This document shows positions 51,791 to 60,690 of a DNA stretch of 64,000 nt, piece after piece. Origin of the DNA: Ponticaulis profundi. GTDB taxonomy: Bacteria; Pseudomonadota; Alphaproteobacteria; Caulobacterales; Hyphomonadaceae. The stretch is from positions 62,001 through 126,000 of the forward strand of contig NZ_JBHSSW010000066.1 of assembly GCF_042659465.1 (NCBI RefSeq), in the 5' to 3' direction. The translations under genes and the position numbers were made by a program. The notes under the pieces were generated by a model. That model searched no databases and had not been told where the DNA came from. It saw nothing but the letters and a program-made list of their open reading frames with translations. Each line of letters starts with the position of its first letter. Position 1 is the first letter of the stretch.

Positions 51791-52768
51791 ATGAAGTGTA
51801 TCGTTACCGGAGCGGCAGGTTTCATCGGTTACCACCTGTGTGAAAAACTGCTCTCTGAAGGGTATGAAGTTGTCGGCATCGACAATCTGAACACATATTA
51901 TGCGACGTCGTTGAAGCAGGCGCGGCTCGACCGGCTCGAGGCTCACAAGAATTTCCGTTTCTATCTGGTGGATATCGCTGAATATGGCGCGCTCGCGGCG
52001 CTGCCAGATCGCAAAGACGTTGATGTGTTCGTTCATCTTGCTGCTCAGGCCGGTGTGCGTAATTCGCTTGTGAATCCATTCGATTATGTGCAGTCAAACC
52101 TCGTGGGGCAGGTGTCTATGCTGGAATTCTGCCGGCATGCCCCGAAGCTGCAGCGGATCGTCTATGCGTCATCCAGCTCGGTCTATGGTGATGAGCACAA
52201 CCCGCCATTCCATGAAGATGTTCGCATCAGTCAGCCCAAATCGCTGTATGCAGCCACGAAAGCCGCTGATGAGCTTCTGAGCGCGAGCTATTCGTCCCTG
52301 TTCGATATTCCGCAGATCGGTCTGCGATTCTTCACCGTTTATGGCGCGTGGGGACGCCCGGACATGGCCTATTGGATTTTTGCAGATAAAATCCTCAAGG
52401 GCGAGCCGATCCAGGTGTTCAACCATGGCAAAATGCGCCGGGACTTTACCTATATTGACGATATCATTGCAGGCCTGATGGCAACCATCACCCAGCAGGT
52501 GGATTTCACGCCCGGGCAACCGCCGCACAAGCTCTATAACATTGGCAACAACCGTCCGATCCAGCTCATGAAGATGATTGAGACGATTGAAGATGCGCTT
52601 GGCATCGAGGCCCAGAAAGACTTCCTTCCGATGCAGGCTGGCGACGTGAAGGACACCTGCGCTGACATTTCCGCGATTCAGAACGATTTCGGCTTTCAGG
52701 CATCCACGCCTCTGGAAGTGGGGCTGCCGAAGTTTGTTGAATGGTTCCGCGACTATCGGAACGGTTAG
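51791..52768 (+). CDS. UDP-glucuronate 4-epimerase-type sugar epimerase
   Basis: 325 residues from ATG 51791. NAD-binding TGAAGFIGYHL at the start, active-site SLYAATKAADE with YxxxK, and RFFTVYGAWGRPDMAYW plus VFNHGKMRRDFTYIDDI, the signature of CapI/LspL-type UDP-glucuronate epimerases that make UDP-galacturonate. Such sugar is used in capsule or LPS. It starts the surface-polysaccharide region and is followed after 104 bases by the aminotransferase on the same strand. Confidence 0.9.
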   Translation: MKCIVTGAAGFIGYHLCEKLLSEGYEVVGIDNLNTYYATSLKQARLDRLEAHKNFRFYLVDIAEYGALAALPDRKDVDVFVHLAAQAGVRNSLVNPFDYVQSNLVGQVSMLEFCRHAPKLQRIVYASSSSVYGDEHNPPFHEDVRISQPKSLYAATKAADELLSASYSSLFDIPQIGLRFFTVYGAWGRPDMAYWIFADKILKGEPIQVFNHGKMRRDFTYIDDIIAGLMATITQQVDFTPGQPPHKLYNIGNNRPIQLMKMIETIEDALGIEAQKDFLPMQAGDVKDTCADISAIQNDFGFQASTPLEVGLPKFVEWFRDYRNG

Positions 52769-52872
52769 GTATCCCAGTGCGCTTTGTTTGAAATGTTTCG
52801 GAATGCTTTGTGCGTGGCGCAGGGCGTTCGAACGCGATAGAGCACGCACAAATCAATCAAGGAGCCTGTTTG

Positions 52873-54027
52873 ATGCAGTTCATTGACCTTCAAGCTCAGC
52901 GTAAGCGGATCGAAACTCAGGTAAACGAGGCGATTTCCAACGTGCTCACGCACGGCATGTATGTGATGGGACCGGAAGTCCGCAGCTTTGAAGCAAGTCT
53001 TGCAGAATTTTCAAATGCAAAGCATGCGCTTGGGTGCGGGAACGGAACGGACGCTCTGGCCCTGCCTCTCATGGCCTGGGGTGTTGGTGCAGGTGATGCC
53101 GTTTTCTGTCCGAGCTTCACATTTTGCGCGACAGCTGAAGTTGTGCCGTGGGTTGGCGCGGAACCTGTCTTCGTCGATATCCTGCCGGACACGTTCAATA
53201 TGGATCCGGATCATCTCGAGAAAGCAATTCAGGCCGTTCAGGCAGAAGGTCGTCTGACGCCAAAAGTGATCATCGCTGTCGACTTGTTCGGACAGAGTGC
53301 AGATTACCCGAAAATTCGCGAAATCGCGGACAGGTATGGTCTGAAGCTCATTGCCGATAGTGCGCAAGGGTTCGGTACGACCCTGAACGGTAAACACCCG
53401 TCAGACTTTGCAGATGTTGCGACGACGAGCTTTTTCCCTGCCAAACCTCTTGGCTGTTATGGCGATGGCGGCGCGGTTCTGACAAATGATGATCAGCAGG
53501 CTGAGCTCATCGATAGCGTGCGTGTGCACGGCAAGGTGACCCCTTCGGATCTGAAGGGGGTAAGCTTTGAGCACGACCCGAAATATTTCAATATGCGCAT
53601 CGGTCTGAACTCACGTCTCGACACGATCCAGGCGGCAATTCTGATTGAGAAGCTCAATATTTTTGCTGAAGAGATTGAGCTGCGCAACAAGGTTGCTGAC
53701 CGCTACGCGGAAGGCCTGAGCGGTGTTGTGAAAGCCGTTCCGCAGGTCATGGGAGGCGTGATTTCGACCTGGGCGCAATATGTGATCGAACACGAGAACC
53801 GCGACGGTTTGCAGGCGCATCTGCGAGGACAGGATGTCCCGACCGCTGTGTATTATCCTGTCCCTATGCATGTGAATGGAGCCTATGCAGACTTCGGACA
53901 GGGACCTGGCGGATTGCCCGTGACAGAGGCAAAGGCGGCGACGGTCCTGGCGCTGCCAATGCATCCTTATCTTTCCGAAGCAGATCAGGATAGGGTTATC
54001 GAAGCGATCCGTAGCTTTAACGGCTAG
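52873..54027 (+). CDS. DegT/DnrJ/EryC1/StrS sugar aminotransferase
   Basis: 384 residues from ATG 52873, with AAGGAG eight bases upstream. PLP enzyme: internal aldimine lysine K191 in SFFPAKPLGCYGDGG, GNGTDAL near 57-63, and the cofactor-contacting DSAQGFG near 162-168. The overall sequence pattern is most like the WbpE/QdtB branch, which aminates 3-keto sugars bound to nucleotides. Its 3' end overlaps the convergent dehydratase-like gene by 4 bases. The exact nucleotide sugar is unknown. Confidence 0.92.
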   Translation: MQFIDLQAQRKRIETQVNEAISNVLTHGMYVMGPEVRSFEASLAEFSNAKHALGCGNGTDALALPLMAWGVGAGDAVFCPSFTFCATAEVVPWVGAEPVFVDILPDTFNMDPDHLEKAIQAVQAEGRLTPKVIIAVDLFGQSADYPKIREIADRYGLKLIADSAQGFGTTLNGKHPSDFADVATTSFFPAKPLGCYGDGGAVLTNDDQQAELIDSVRVHGKVTPSDLKGVSFEHDPKYFNMRIGLNSRLDTIQAAILIEKLNIFAEEIELRNKVADRYAEGLSGVVKAVPQVMGGVISTWAQYVIEHENRDGLQAHLRGQDVPTAVYYPVPMHVNGAYADFGQGPGGLPVTEAKAATVLALPMHPYLSEADQDRVIEAIRSFNG

Positions 54028-55259
54028 ATTCGATCGTCCAAACGCTTTGCCGATGAAATATGCGCGTCGGCAAAGCGTGGCTCCAGGTCTGCGATTTGTT
54101 GCTTCAGAGCATCGAGTGACAGCTGATCCGCAGAGCGCCCCGCCATCCAGTCGGTGAAGTGCTCGAGACTCGCCTCGACCTCCGATGCGGTCAAACCGGA
54201 TTGATAGGGAATGCGCAGCAAGGCGTGAAACTTGCTGAGCTCCGGAGTTTCTCCGTCGCCTGCAAATTCCTCATATGGCTTTTCACCCGCGGTATCAGCG
54301 GGCGTGAGAATTAGCGGCCATTTGCCTTGTTCGGCGAGCGCATTCACACTCGCTTTTGCATCATTTTCTTCTTCTAGCGTGAAAACGTCGGCATCATACC
54401 CATTTGCCGAGAGAAAGCGTCTGGCAATTTCTTCGACTGGAATGAGGTGTTCCTCGGGCGCGAGCCGAGGAATCAATATGCGCTCTGATTCTCCCAGAAT
54501 GGCGGCAAGCAGGCAGAGTTCGCCAGCTTCCTGCATACTGATGAAGTAGCGGCTGATCCCGATGGGGGCGGCCAGTGGAACTCGCTGACGCATTCGATCA
54601 GCGAAACTTTCAAGCAGCGAGCCATTTGAGTAAGCCACATTGGCAAAACGTGCAGACACTTTGCGGCCCGTCAGTTTTTCGGACGCTTTGGAATTGAACA
54701 CCACGTGTTCCATTAGCCGCTTTGTGGCTCCCATGAAGGAAACAGGATTGGCTGCTTTATCTGTCGATACGGTGAAATAGTCAGCCGTGGGACTGATATC
54801 TGCGATCCATGATAAAAATCGCGCTTGCTTGAGCACGTTGGCATCAATCAGGGCGAGCGCTGAAATTGCATCTTTTTCCGTTCTTACATGCTTCAGGGCG
54901 GCGAAGTTCAGAATGAAGTCAAACGGTGGATGGTCCTGAAAATACAGTCGTCCGAGTTCCGACGCATAGTCGAAAGGCAGGGTTGTCAGGGCCCGTGGTA
55001 TAGGCGGTTCCGGCGCAGACCGGAATGTGCGCGTCAAATTCGCCAGCGCGTTTTCATTCTGGTCAATGATAACGAGTTCGTCCAACGGGTATCTGGCAAG
55101 TTCATTGACGGTCGCCGATCCGATTGAGCCAGCACCACCAATCACGCATACGCGCGCTTTATGAAGTGCCTGCTGTAGTTCTTTTTCGTGCCGACGCATG
55201 TCATCTGCAAAAAGGGAAATGTCGCGATCGGTGGCAATTTGATCCGGGCAAACAATCAT
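54024..55259 (-). CDS. CapD/WbpM-like nucleotide-sugar 4,6-dehydratase family protein
   Basis: 411 residues, soluble (no membrane domain as in full CapD). NAD motif VIGGAGSIGS (39-48), FAALKHV, and the catalytic block VSTDKAANPVSFMGATKR (164-181), in which Met stands at the usual Tyr place of SDR enzymes, as known for the WbpM/PglF group. This would produce a 4-keto-6-deoxy sugar nucleotide for the neighbouring aminotransferase. After about residue 285 the C-terminus diverges from the common family and is unusually long. It is opposite in strand to its neighbours. Confidence 0.85.
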   Translation of the reverse strand: MIVCPDQIATDRDISLFADDMRRHEKELQQALHKARVCVIGGAGSIGSATVNELARYPLDELVIIDQNENALANLTRTFRSAPEPPIPRALTTLPFDYASELGRLYFQDHPPFDFILNFAALKHVRTEKDAISALALIDANVLKQARFLSWIADISPTADYFTVSTDKAANPVSFMGATKRLMEHVVFNSKASEKLTGRKVSARFANVAYSNGSLLESFADRMRQRVPLAAPIGISRYFISMQEAGELCLLAAILGESERILIPRLAPEEHLIPVEEIARRFLSANGYDADVFTLEEENDAKASVNALAEQGKWPLILTPADTAGEKPYEEFAGDGETPELSKFHALLRIPYQSGLTASEVEASLEHFTDWMAGRSADQLSLDALKQQIADLEPRFADAHISSAKRLDDRI

Positions 55260-55415
55260 CGGCTCTTACATCCTGTCGTCGAACTGCTGATCTTCTTGGC
55301 ACAGAAAGTCAGGATTGGACACTGCGACGCTTTTCCTGCGCACGCCTCTTGCGAAGTTCTGCGCACCGCTTCAGAACGACGTTGAATGCAAATGGTTTCC
55401 CGGAAGGTTTCGTCC

Positions 55416-56231
55416 ATGCTGAGTCAGTCTCCAGCCATGTCCTATCGGATTCAGGGAGAGCAACTGGACATTGAAGACATTCTTTCCAAAACGGCATCCA
55501 CAAGACTGACGGGGCCTGCGCGCAGTGAGCTCGTGGTTCTGATGGCTGGCGGTTTTGGACGGCGCATGATGCCGTTGACGAAGGATGTACCCAAACCGCT
55601 TTTGCCAATCGCAGATCACCCAATGCTGGAGCACATCATGTGCCAGATGATCCAGCAGGGGTTTGCACGCTTCAAACTATCTGTGCGTCATATGGCCGAT
55701 CAGCTGAAGGCCCATTTTGGCGATGGTTCCAAATGGGGCGTCGAGATAGGTTACATTGATGAGCCTGAAGCGCTGGGCACTGCTGGCGGGCTATCATTGC
55801 TCGATCCTGTCCCGGAAGAGCCGATCATTGTTGCAAACGCAGATCTCATTACCGATCTGGATTATCGAAAAGTCATTGATGCGCATAAGGCATCGAGCGC
55901 GGCCTTGACCATGTGCACGCGAGAAGCTGCTTTCCAGGTTCCGTATGGGGTTGTTTATAGTGATACTCAGCGGGTTAGCCGGGTTGAGGAAAAGCCGACG
56001 CAATCTGTTACGATCAGTGCGGGCATGTATGTGTTGTCTCCGCAAGTGCTGAACGCGATGGCACATGCTGAAGTCATCGACATGCCGGACTTTATTCAAA
56101 GGCTGATCGGTCAGGGGGCGCATATTGCGGCACTGCCGATTTCGGATCGCTGGGTGGATGTCGGGCGGCGCGAGACCTATCAGAGACTTCTCGATTATCT
56201 GGATGACAAATCCGGTGAGGGGGAAACATGA
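55416..56231 (+). CDS. Sugar-phosphate nucleotidyltransferase (PtmE-like, without CBS domains)
   Basis: 271 residues from ATG 55416 (GGAAGG about eight bases before; ATG 55437 is an alternative). Nucleotidyltransferase signature VVLMAGGFGRRMMPLTKDVPKP, substrate GTAGGLSLL, metal-site ANADLITDLD, and QVPYGVVYSD with SAGMYVLSP, as in PtmE-type enzymes of the GDP-sugar branch of legionaminic acid synthesis. PtmE homologues often carry an N-terminal CBS pair; here only some 40 residues precede the catalytic start. It overlaps the phosphatase gene by 4 bases. Confidence 0.87.
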   Translation: MLSQSPAMSYRIQGEQLDIEDILSKTASTRLTGPARSELVVLMAGGFGRRMMPLTKDVPKPLLPIADHPMLEHIMCQMIQQGFARFKLSVRHMADQLKAHFGDGSKWGVEIGYIDEPEALGTAGGLSLLDPVPEEPIIVANADLITDLDYRKVIDAHKASSAALTMCTREAAFQVPYGVVYSDTQRVSRVEEKPTQSVTISAGMYVLSPQVLNAMAHAEVIDMPDFIQRLIGQGAHIAALPISDRWVDVGRRETYQRLLDYLDDKSGEGET

Positions 56232-56854
56232 AACTGATACTTGCAAGGCATGGCAATACTTTCGGCCCCGGTGATACGCCGGTCTGGGTCGGTGCGAAGG
56301 AAGACTACCCGCTCGTCGAGAAAGGCCTGCAGCAGGCGCACGACATGGCGGCGGCCATCAAGCGTATGAAACTGAAGCCGGACGCAATCATAGCCGGTCC
56401 GCTTCTCAGAACCAAAGTTGGTGCAGAGATTATCTCTCAGGACCTCGGTTTCGAGGGAGGAATCCGGATTGATGAGCGCCTCAAGGAAATTGACTATGGC
56501 AGCTGGGGCGGCAAGTCAGACGATGAAGTTGAAGCGCTCTTCGGCGCTGAGGTGATTGACGACTGGAGAGAGCGAACCATTCGTCCGGCCGGCGCGGACT
56601 GGGCTCCGGACGAGCAGACTCTCAGAGCAAACGCTGAGGGTGTTCTGAGCGATGTTTTGTCTGAATACCAGAGTGCGTCCTGTGTTCTGCTCATTACGTC
56701 GAATGGCAATTTGCGTTTCTTCCACACCGCACTATATGACGGCGATCAAACTGCGCCGTCACCTAAGGTCAAAACAGGGCATTTTTGCTTGGCTGATGTT
56801 GATGATGGCGTAATTCATCCGCGACTCTGGAACGTCGCGCCAAACGATATCTGA
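56228..56854 (+). CDS. Histidine phosphatase family protein
   Basis: 208 residues. RHG catalytic motif near the start (LARHGNT), AGPLLRTKVGAEII for the second phosphate-binding Arg, catalytic Glu in LKEIDYGSWGG, and the second His, which should be near residue 160, is not in the usual GH form: the matching SNGNLRF has Asn, so catalysis may be changed or use another site. It is translated together with the upstream nucleotidyltransferase (ATGA overlap), suggesting dephosphorylation of a sugar phosphate in the same pathway. Confidence 0.85.
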   Translation: MKLILARHGNTFGPGDTPVWVGAKEDYPLVEKGLQQAHDMAAAIKRMKLKPDAIIAGPLLRTKVGAEIISQDLGFEGGIRIDERLKEIDYGSWGGKSDDEVEALFGAEVIDDWRERTIRPAGADWAPDEQTLRANAEGVLSDVLSEYQSASCVLLITSNGNLRFFHTALYDGDQTAPSPKVKTGHFCLADVDDGVIHPRLWNVAPNDI

Positions 56855-56904
56855 TCTGTCGGAGTGCTGCTTTGGTATTTCCGGGAGTGATCAAGGATTA
56901 AGCC

Positions 56905-57879
56905 ATGAGCGAAGCAGCAGACCGCATTCTTTCCGCACTCAAACGTACCATCGCTGTTGAGATAGACGGTATGACGGCTCTGGAAGAGTCGCTGGGCGAT
57001 GAGGCGATCCGGGTTGTCGAATGTCTCTCCAGGACGAAGGGGCGCCTGGCATGTGCGGGTGTCGGCAAATCGGGGCACGTCGCCCGCAAGATTGCTGCAA
57101 CGCTGGCGTCGACCGGTACGCAGGCTTATTTTGTTCACCCGGCAGAAGCCAGTCATGGCGATCTCGGCATGATCTCGACAGATGATGCCGTGCTGGCACT
57201 ATCGAAATCAGGTGAGACAAAGGAATTGTCAGACCTGATTGCCTATTGTCGCCGTTTTTCTGTGCCCTTGATTGGCATGACGATGGAGGCTGATAGTGCC
57301 CTCGGTCGTGCGTCAGACTATCTCTTGCTGGTTCCGAATGCTGCTGAAGCCTGTGGTGAAACACGAGCACCCACAACGTCCACAACCCTGATGATGGCGC
57401 TTGGTGACGCGCTCGCGGTTGCACTGATCGAAAAACGTGGTTTCACGGCAGAAGACTTCAAGCGCTATCATCCGGGTGGATCACTGGGCGCTGCGCTGAC
57501 AAGCGCGAAGGAGCTCATGCATTCAGGTGATGAGATGCCGCTGGTTGAGACGGGCACCAGCGTTCCCGATGCTGTCGCGGAGTTAAGCCGCAAGGGGTTC
57601 GGTTGTATGGGCATTGTGTCGTCTCAGGGTGCGCTGATTGGTATCATCACGGATGGTGATCTACGTCGTCATCTTTCAGCCGATTTGCCGAGCAAATCTG
57701 TTGATGAGATCATGACGAAAAGCCCGGTGACCATTGCTGCCGATGTGTTGGCAGCAGATGTTCTGCGCCAAATGACAAGCGGGTCGAAAAAGCTGACACA
57801 GATCTTCGTCACTGATGCGGACAACAAACCCGTTGGCTTCATTCACATGCACGACTTGTTGAAGATTGGTGTCTCCTAG
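56905..57879 (+). CDS. kdsD: Arabinose-5-phosphate isomerase, KpsF/GutQ family
   Basis: 324 residues. SIS domain (CAGVGKSGHVARKIAATL; HPAEASHGDLGMI; LSKSGETKEL) followed by two CBS domains (about 205-324). It converts ribulose 5-phosphate to arabinose 5-phosphate for KDO, or a related isomerisation for another acid sugar. AAGGA lies eight bases before the ATG. Downstream in the run nucleotidyltransferase-phosphatase-kdsD, which suggests a dedicated sugar for surface glycan. Confidence 0.93.
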   Translation: MSEAADRILSALKRTIAVEIDGMTALEESLGDEAIRVVECLSRTKGRLACAGVGKSGHVARKIAATLASTGTQAYFVHPAEASHGDLGMISTDDAVLALSKSGETKELSDLIAYCRRFSVPLIGMTMEADSALGRASDYLLLVPNAAEACGETRAPTTSTTLMMALGDALAVALIEKRGFTAEDFKRYHPGGSLGAALTSAKELMHSGDEMPLVETGTSVPDAVAELSRKGFGCMGIVSSQGALIGIITDGDLRRHLSADLPSKSVDEIMTKSPVTIAADVLAADVLRQMTSGSKKLTQIFVTDADNKPVGFIHMHDLLKIGVS

Positions 57880-57891
57880 GCGCTGGGCCGC

Positions 57892-58809
57892 CTATTTGAA
57901 TTCCACGCGCTCCTGCGAGAAGAAGAACAAAGACTCGGTGTCGGCATCAATCGATTGTGCATCCGTTGAAAGAAGCGTTCGCATGGCTTTCTTGCGGTTA
58001 TCGAGGCCGTATAGAAAGTCACGCTCAATAAGATCCTTCGTGCCGGCCGCGTCGACCTGGTTCTTGATCTGCGAGAAAATTTCGACGGAGCCCGCGAGCG
58101 AAATCGCTTCATAGGCAATCTTGCTGGCAATCTTCTGATCAATATTCTGATAAGCGAGCTGGTCGAACATCGTCTCTTTGCTCTTGCAGATATAGTCGAC
58201 CTCTTCACGATAGTCCGGATGGCGGAGATAATAGTTCTTGAAGGACATCATCTCCTGATCGATCAGCTGGATGGATTCTTCGCTGAGACCGTCTTCGACA
58301 ATGATGATGTCGATGTCGGATCCGTTCACCATTTCCCCGATTGCAGCGACCTCGCGTGGTTCGCGGTGGGCAAGGAAATAGGCAATGTCACCGGCCAGAA
58401 AAGCGCAGAGCAGGTGATGTTCCTCGCGGGGAATCTTGCGCATGATCTGACGCAGAATGTTTCGCGCAATCTGAGTTTTCTCCATGCTGACCACGCGGTG
58501 GTGATTGGACAACAGAACCTGTCGATCGATGACTTGCTCGCGTTGCCCTGGCAGGGAGAACAGTGTGAAGGACAGGAAGTCGCGCAGGATTGACGGGCTC
58601 AGCCGGATCGAATCTTCCCGCGTGATATCGTAGCGAAGATAGTAGCGTGAAAAGTGCGAGATCATGATCTCGTCACAGGTGAAGCAGGCTTGCCAGAGCT
58701 GCAGATAATTCTTGTCCGGATGATGCTCGACGAGTTCTTTACCCAGCATGGGGCCATTTTCCCGAATGCTGGCAATTACGGCGGCGTGCAATGCTTCCAG
58801 ATATGTCAT
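57892..58809 (-). CDS. Unknown protein with nucleotidyltransferase-like signature
   Basis: 305 residues, no family recognised. The first 130 residues are helical. Then FLAGDIAYFLAHREP and NGSDIDIIIVEDG (GSDIDI at 163-168) followed by EEVDYICKS (Asp205) make the three-acid pattern of DNA polymerase beta-type nucleotidyltransferases, with a longer spacer after the first glycine motif than usual. The C-terminal 85 residues are helical. No membrane segment. It is convergent with kdsD (12 bases apart) inside a sugar locus. It might transfer a nucleotide to a sugar, protein or RNA; that is unproven. AAGG precedes the start. Confidence 0.65.
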   Translation of the reverse strand: MTYLEALHAAVIASIRENGPMLGKELVEHHPDKNYLQLWQACFTCDEIMISHFSRYYLRYDITREDSIRLSPSILRDFLSFTLFSLPGQREQVIDRQVLLSNHHRVVSMEKTQIARNILRQIMRKIPREEHHLLCAFLAGDIAYFLAHREPREVAAIGEMVNGSDIDIIIVEDGLSEESIQLIDQEMMSFKNYYLRHPDYREEVDYICKSKETMFDQLAYQNIDQKIASKIAYEAISLAGSVEIFSQIKNQVDAAGTKDLIERDFLYGLDNRKKAMRTLLSTDAQSIDADTESLFFFSQERVEFK

Positions 58810-58954
58810 GGTGCCTTAACCTGAAGGTGAGTCTTTATCGCTGTTAAACATGATTCAGCTAAGATCGGCCTAAGCAAGCCGATGGAATATGTAAGACCGT
58901 AGCTGGACCGGTCGTAGAAGCATCGCGTAGAGGGCAGGGGAAGAGGGGAGTATC

Positions 58955-59953
58955 TTGCTGGAAGAACCGTTTTTTTCCGTCATCATCGTCAATTACAATG
59001 CCGGCGCGTATTTGCAGCAGTGCGTAAACTCGCTTGTCGGGCAGACCTTCACGCGCTTTGAAACCTGGATCGTGGATAATGATTCTCATGATGGATCGAT
59101 GGAAACACTCGATCTGTCAGAACTGATTTCATCTCAGGTTATCATGATGAGGCGCAATTCCGGATTTGCAGAAGGCAACAATGTTGCTGCGCGACGCGCG
59201 AACGGCAAATGGATTGTGCTCTTGAATGCAGATGCCGTGGCAGAGCCAGACTGGCTTCAGGTGCTCCACGATGCCATTGCGAAATATCCGGAGACAGCGA
59301 TGTTCGCTTCAACGCAGCTGCGTATGGAAGAGAAAGGGCTGCTTGATGGTGTTGGCGACGGGTATTCGGCTTATGGATTTCCGTGGCGTGGCGGCTATCT
59401 TAAGCCGGTTTCAAGCAAGCCGGACTTTGTCGGCGAGTGTTTTGGCCCCTGCGGTGCTGGCGCCATCTACCGCAAGGATGTCTTCCTGAAGCATGATGGC
59501 TTTGATGAGCGCTATTTTTGTTATGTCGAAGATGTCGATCTTTCTTTCCGACTGCGTTTGGATGGAGAGCACTGTCTGTTCCTTCCAGATGCGATCATAC
59601 ATCACAAAGGCGGCGGACTGGCTGGAGAAGAGAGCGAGTTTTCCGTTTTTCACGGGTCACGAAACCGGGTCTGGACATATGTCGGAAACATGCCGGCTGC
59701 GCTCTTGGCGCTGACCTTACCGGCACATCTTGGTCTGACAGCCTTTCTGATCCTAAAACATTTTGGCAAACCGTATAGTCGATACGTCTGGAGAGGTACC
59801 AAGGCGGGCTGGGCAGACGCTTTGTCATTTCGACGCGAGCGAAAAGCTCTGCGTAAGAATCGTAAAATCAGTATCGCCACACTTTGCCGCGCTCTGACCT
59901 GGAACATCTTCAAGGTGTCTGCACATGGCTCGGCGGTACAAAAAAGGCGCTGA
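58955..59953 (+). CDS. Glycosyltransferase family 2, rhamnosyltransferase-like
   Basis: 332 residues from TTG 58955 with GGGGAG four bases before. GT-A start VIIVNYNAGAYLQQCVNSL, WIVDNDSHDGS, LNADAV as the DxD-like metal site, FGPCGAGAIYRKDVF and CYVEDVDLSFRLRLDG with the catalytic acid. This is the group of rhamnosyl- and related transferases for O-antigen. A basic C-terminal tail with hydrophobic stretch (about 245-265) may touch the membrane. Its terminator overlaps its last codons. Confidence 0.9.
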   Translation: MLEEPFFSVIIVNYNAGAYLQQCVNSLVGQTFTRFETWIVDNDSHDGSMETLDLSELISSQVIMMRRNSGFAEGNNVAARRANGKWIVLLNADAVAEPDWLQVLHDAIAKYPETAMFASTQLRMEEKGLLDGVGDGYSAYGFPWRGGYLKPVSSKPDFVGECFGPCGAGAIYRKDVFLKHDGFDERYFCYVEDVDLSFRLRLDGEHCLFLPDAIIHHKGGGLAGEESEFSVFHGSRNRVWTYVGNMPAALLALTLPAHLGLTAFLILKHFGKPYSRYVWRGTKAGWADALSFRRERKALRKNRKISIATLCRALTWNIFKVSAHGSAVQKRR

Positions 59954-59969
59954 CCGGGGCAGCGCCTTT
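59943..59969. terminator. Bidirectional terminator between the GT2 and transaldolase genes
   Basis: 10-bp arms AAAGGCGCTG (59943-59952) and CAGCGCCTTT (59960-59969), 7-base loop, A-run on the left (AAAAAA) and TTT on the right. The first arm is within the last codons of the GT2 gene. Confidence 0.85.
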
Positions 59970-59994
59970 GATCGTTGTCTCATTGAACGAGCGA

Positions 59995-60642
59995 TCAGCC
60001 TTTGGCTTTCGCAGCGTCGGCGAGAAAGGCTTCGAGCCCTTTATCCGTAAGTGGGTGATTGACCAGCGCCTTCAGGACGTTTGGCGGCACGGTTGCAACA
60101 TCAGCGCCTGCCAGGGCTGAATCCTTCACGTGGTTCGGGCCGCGAATTGATGCCGCCAGAATTTGCGTGTTGAGGTCGTCATAGTTGTCGTAGATCAGAC
60201 GAATGTCGCGGATCAGTTCCATCCCGTCGAGCGCGAGGTCATCCAGTCGTCCGATGAAGGGAGAGATGAACGTTGCGCCAGCCTTCGCTGCGAGCAGGGC
60301 CTGATTGGCACTAAAGCAAAGTGTGACATTGACCATCGTGCCTTCGGACGACAGGACTTTACAGGCGCGCAGGCCGTCCCAGGTGAGCGGTACTTTGACG
60401 GCAACGTTCGGCGCAATCTTTGCAAGTTCCTTGCCTTCGCTCAGCATGCCTTTGAAATCGGTTGCCAGAACTTCTGCAGAAACCGGGCCCGTTACGAAAG
60501 AGCAAATCTCTTCGATAACGTTTTCATTCTTTCGGCCGGATTTGGCGATAAGCGAAGGGTTTGTTGTAACCCCGTCAAGAAGACCCAGTTCGTCGAGTTC
60601 GCGAATGGCCGCGACATCGGCGGTGTCGACAAAAAACTGCAT
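59995..60642 (-). CDS. fsa: Transaldolase / fructose-6-phosphate aldolase, short type
   Basis: 215 residues, the length of the MipB/TalC (Fsa) subfamily. QFFVDTADVAAIRELDELGLLDGVTTNPSL opens the barrel, the Schiff-base lysine is in NVAVKVPLTWDGL, and TLCFSANQALLAAKAGATFISPF and IRGPNHV follow. It either splits fructose 6-phosphate or acts as transaldolase in the pentose phosphate pathway. 48 bases downstream of pgi on the same strand; likely one operon of sugar phosphate metabolism. Confidence 0.92.
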   Translation of the reverse strand: MQFFVDTADVAAIRELDELGLLDGVTTNPSLIAKSGRKNENVIEEICSFVTGPVSAEVLATDFKGMLSEGKELAKIAPNVAVKVPLTWDGLRACKVLSSEGTMVNVTLCFSANQALLAAKAGATFISPFIGRLDDLALDGMELIRDIRLIYDNYDDLNTQILAASIRGPNHVKDSALAGADVATVPPNVLKALVNHPLTDKGLEAFLADAAKAKG

Positions 60643-60690
60643 GATGTTACCCGCTATTGAAGTTGAATGTGTTCTCGGGTCCGCTCTACG

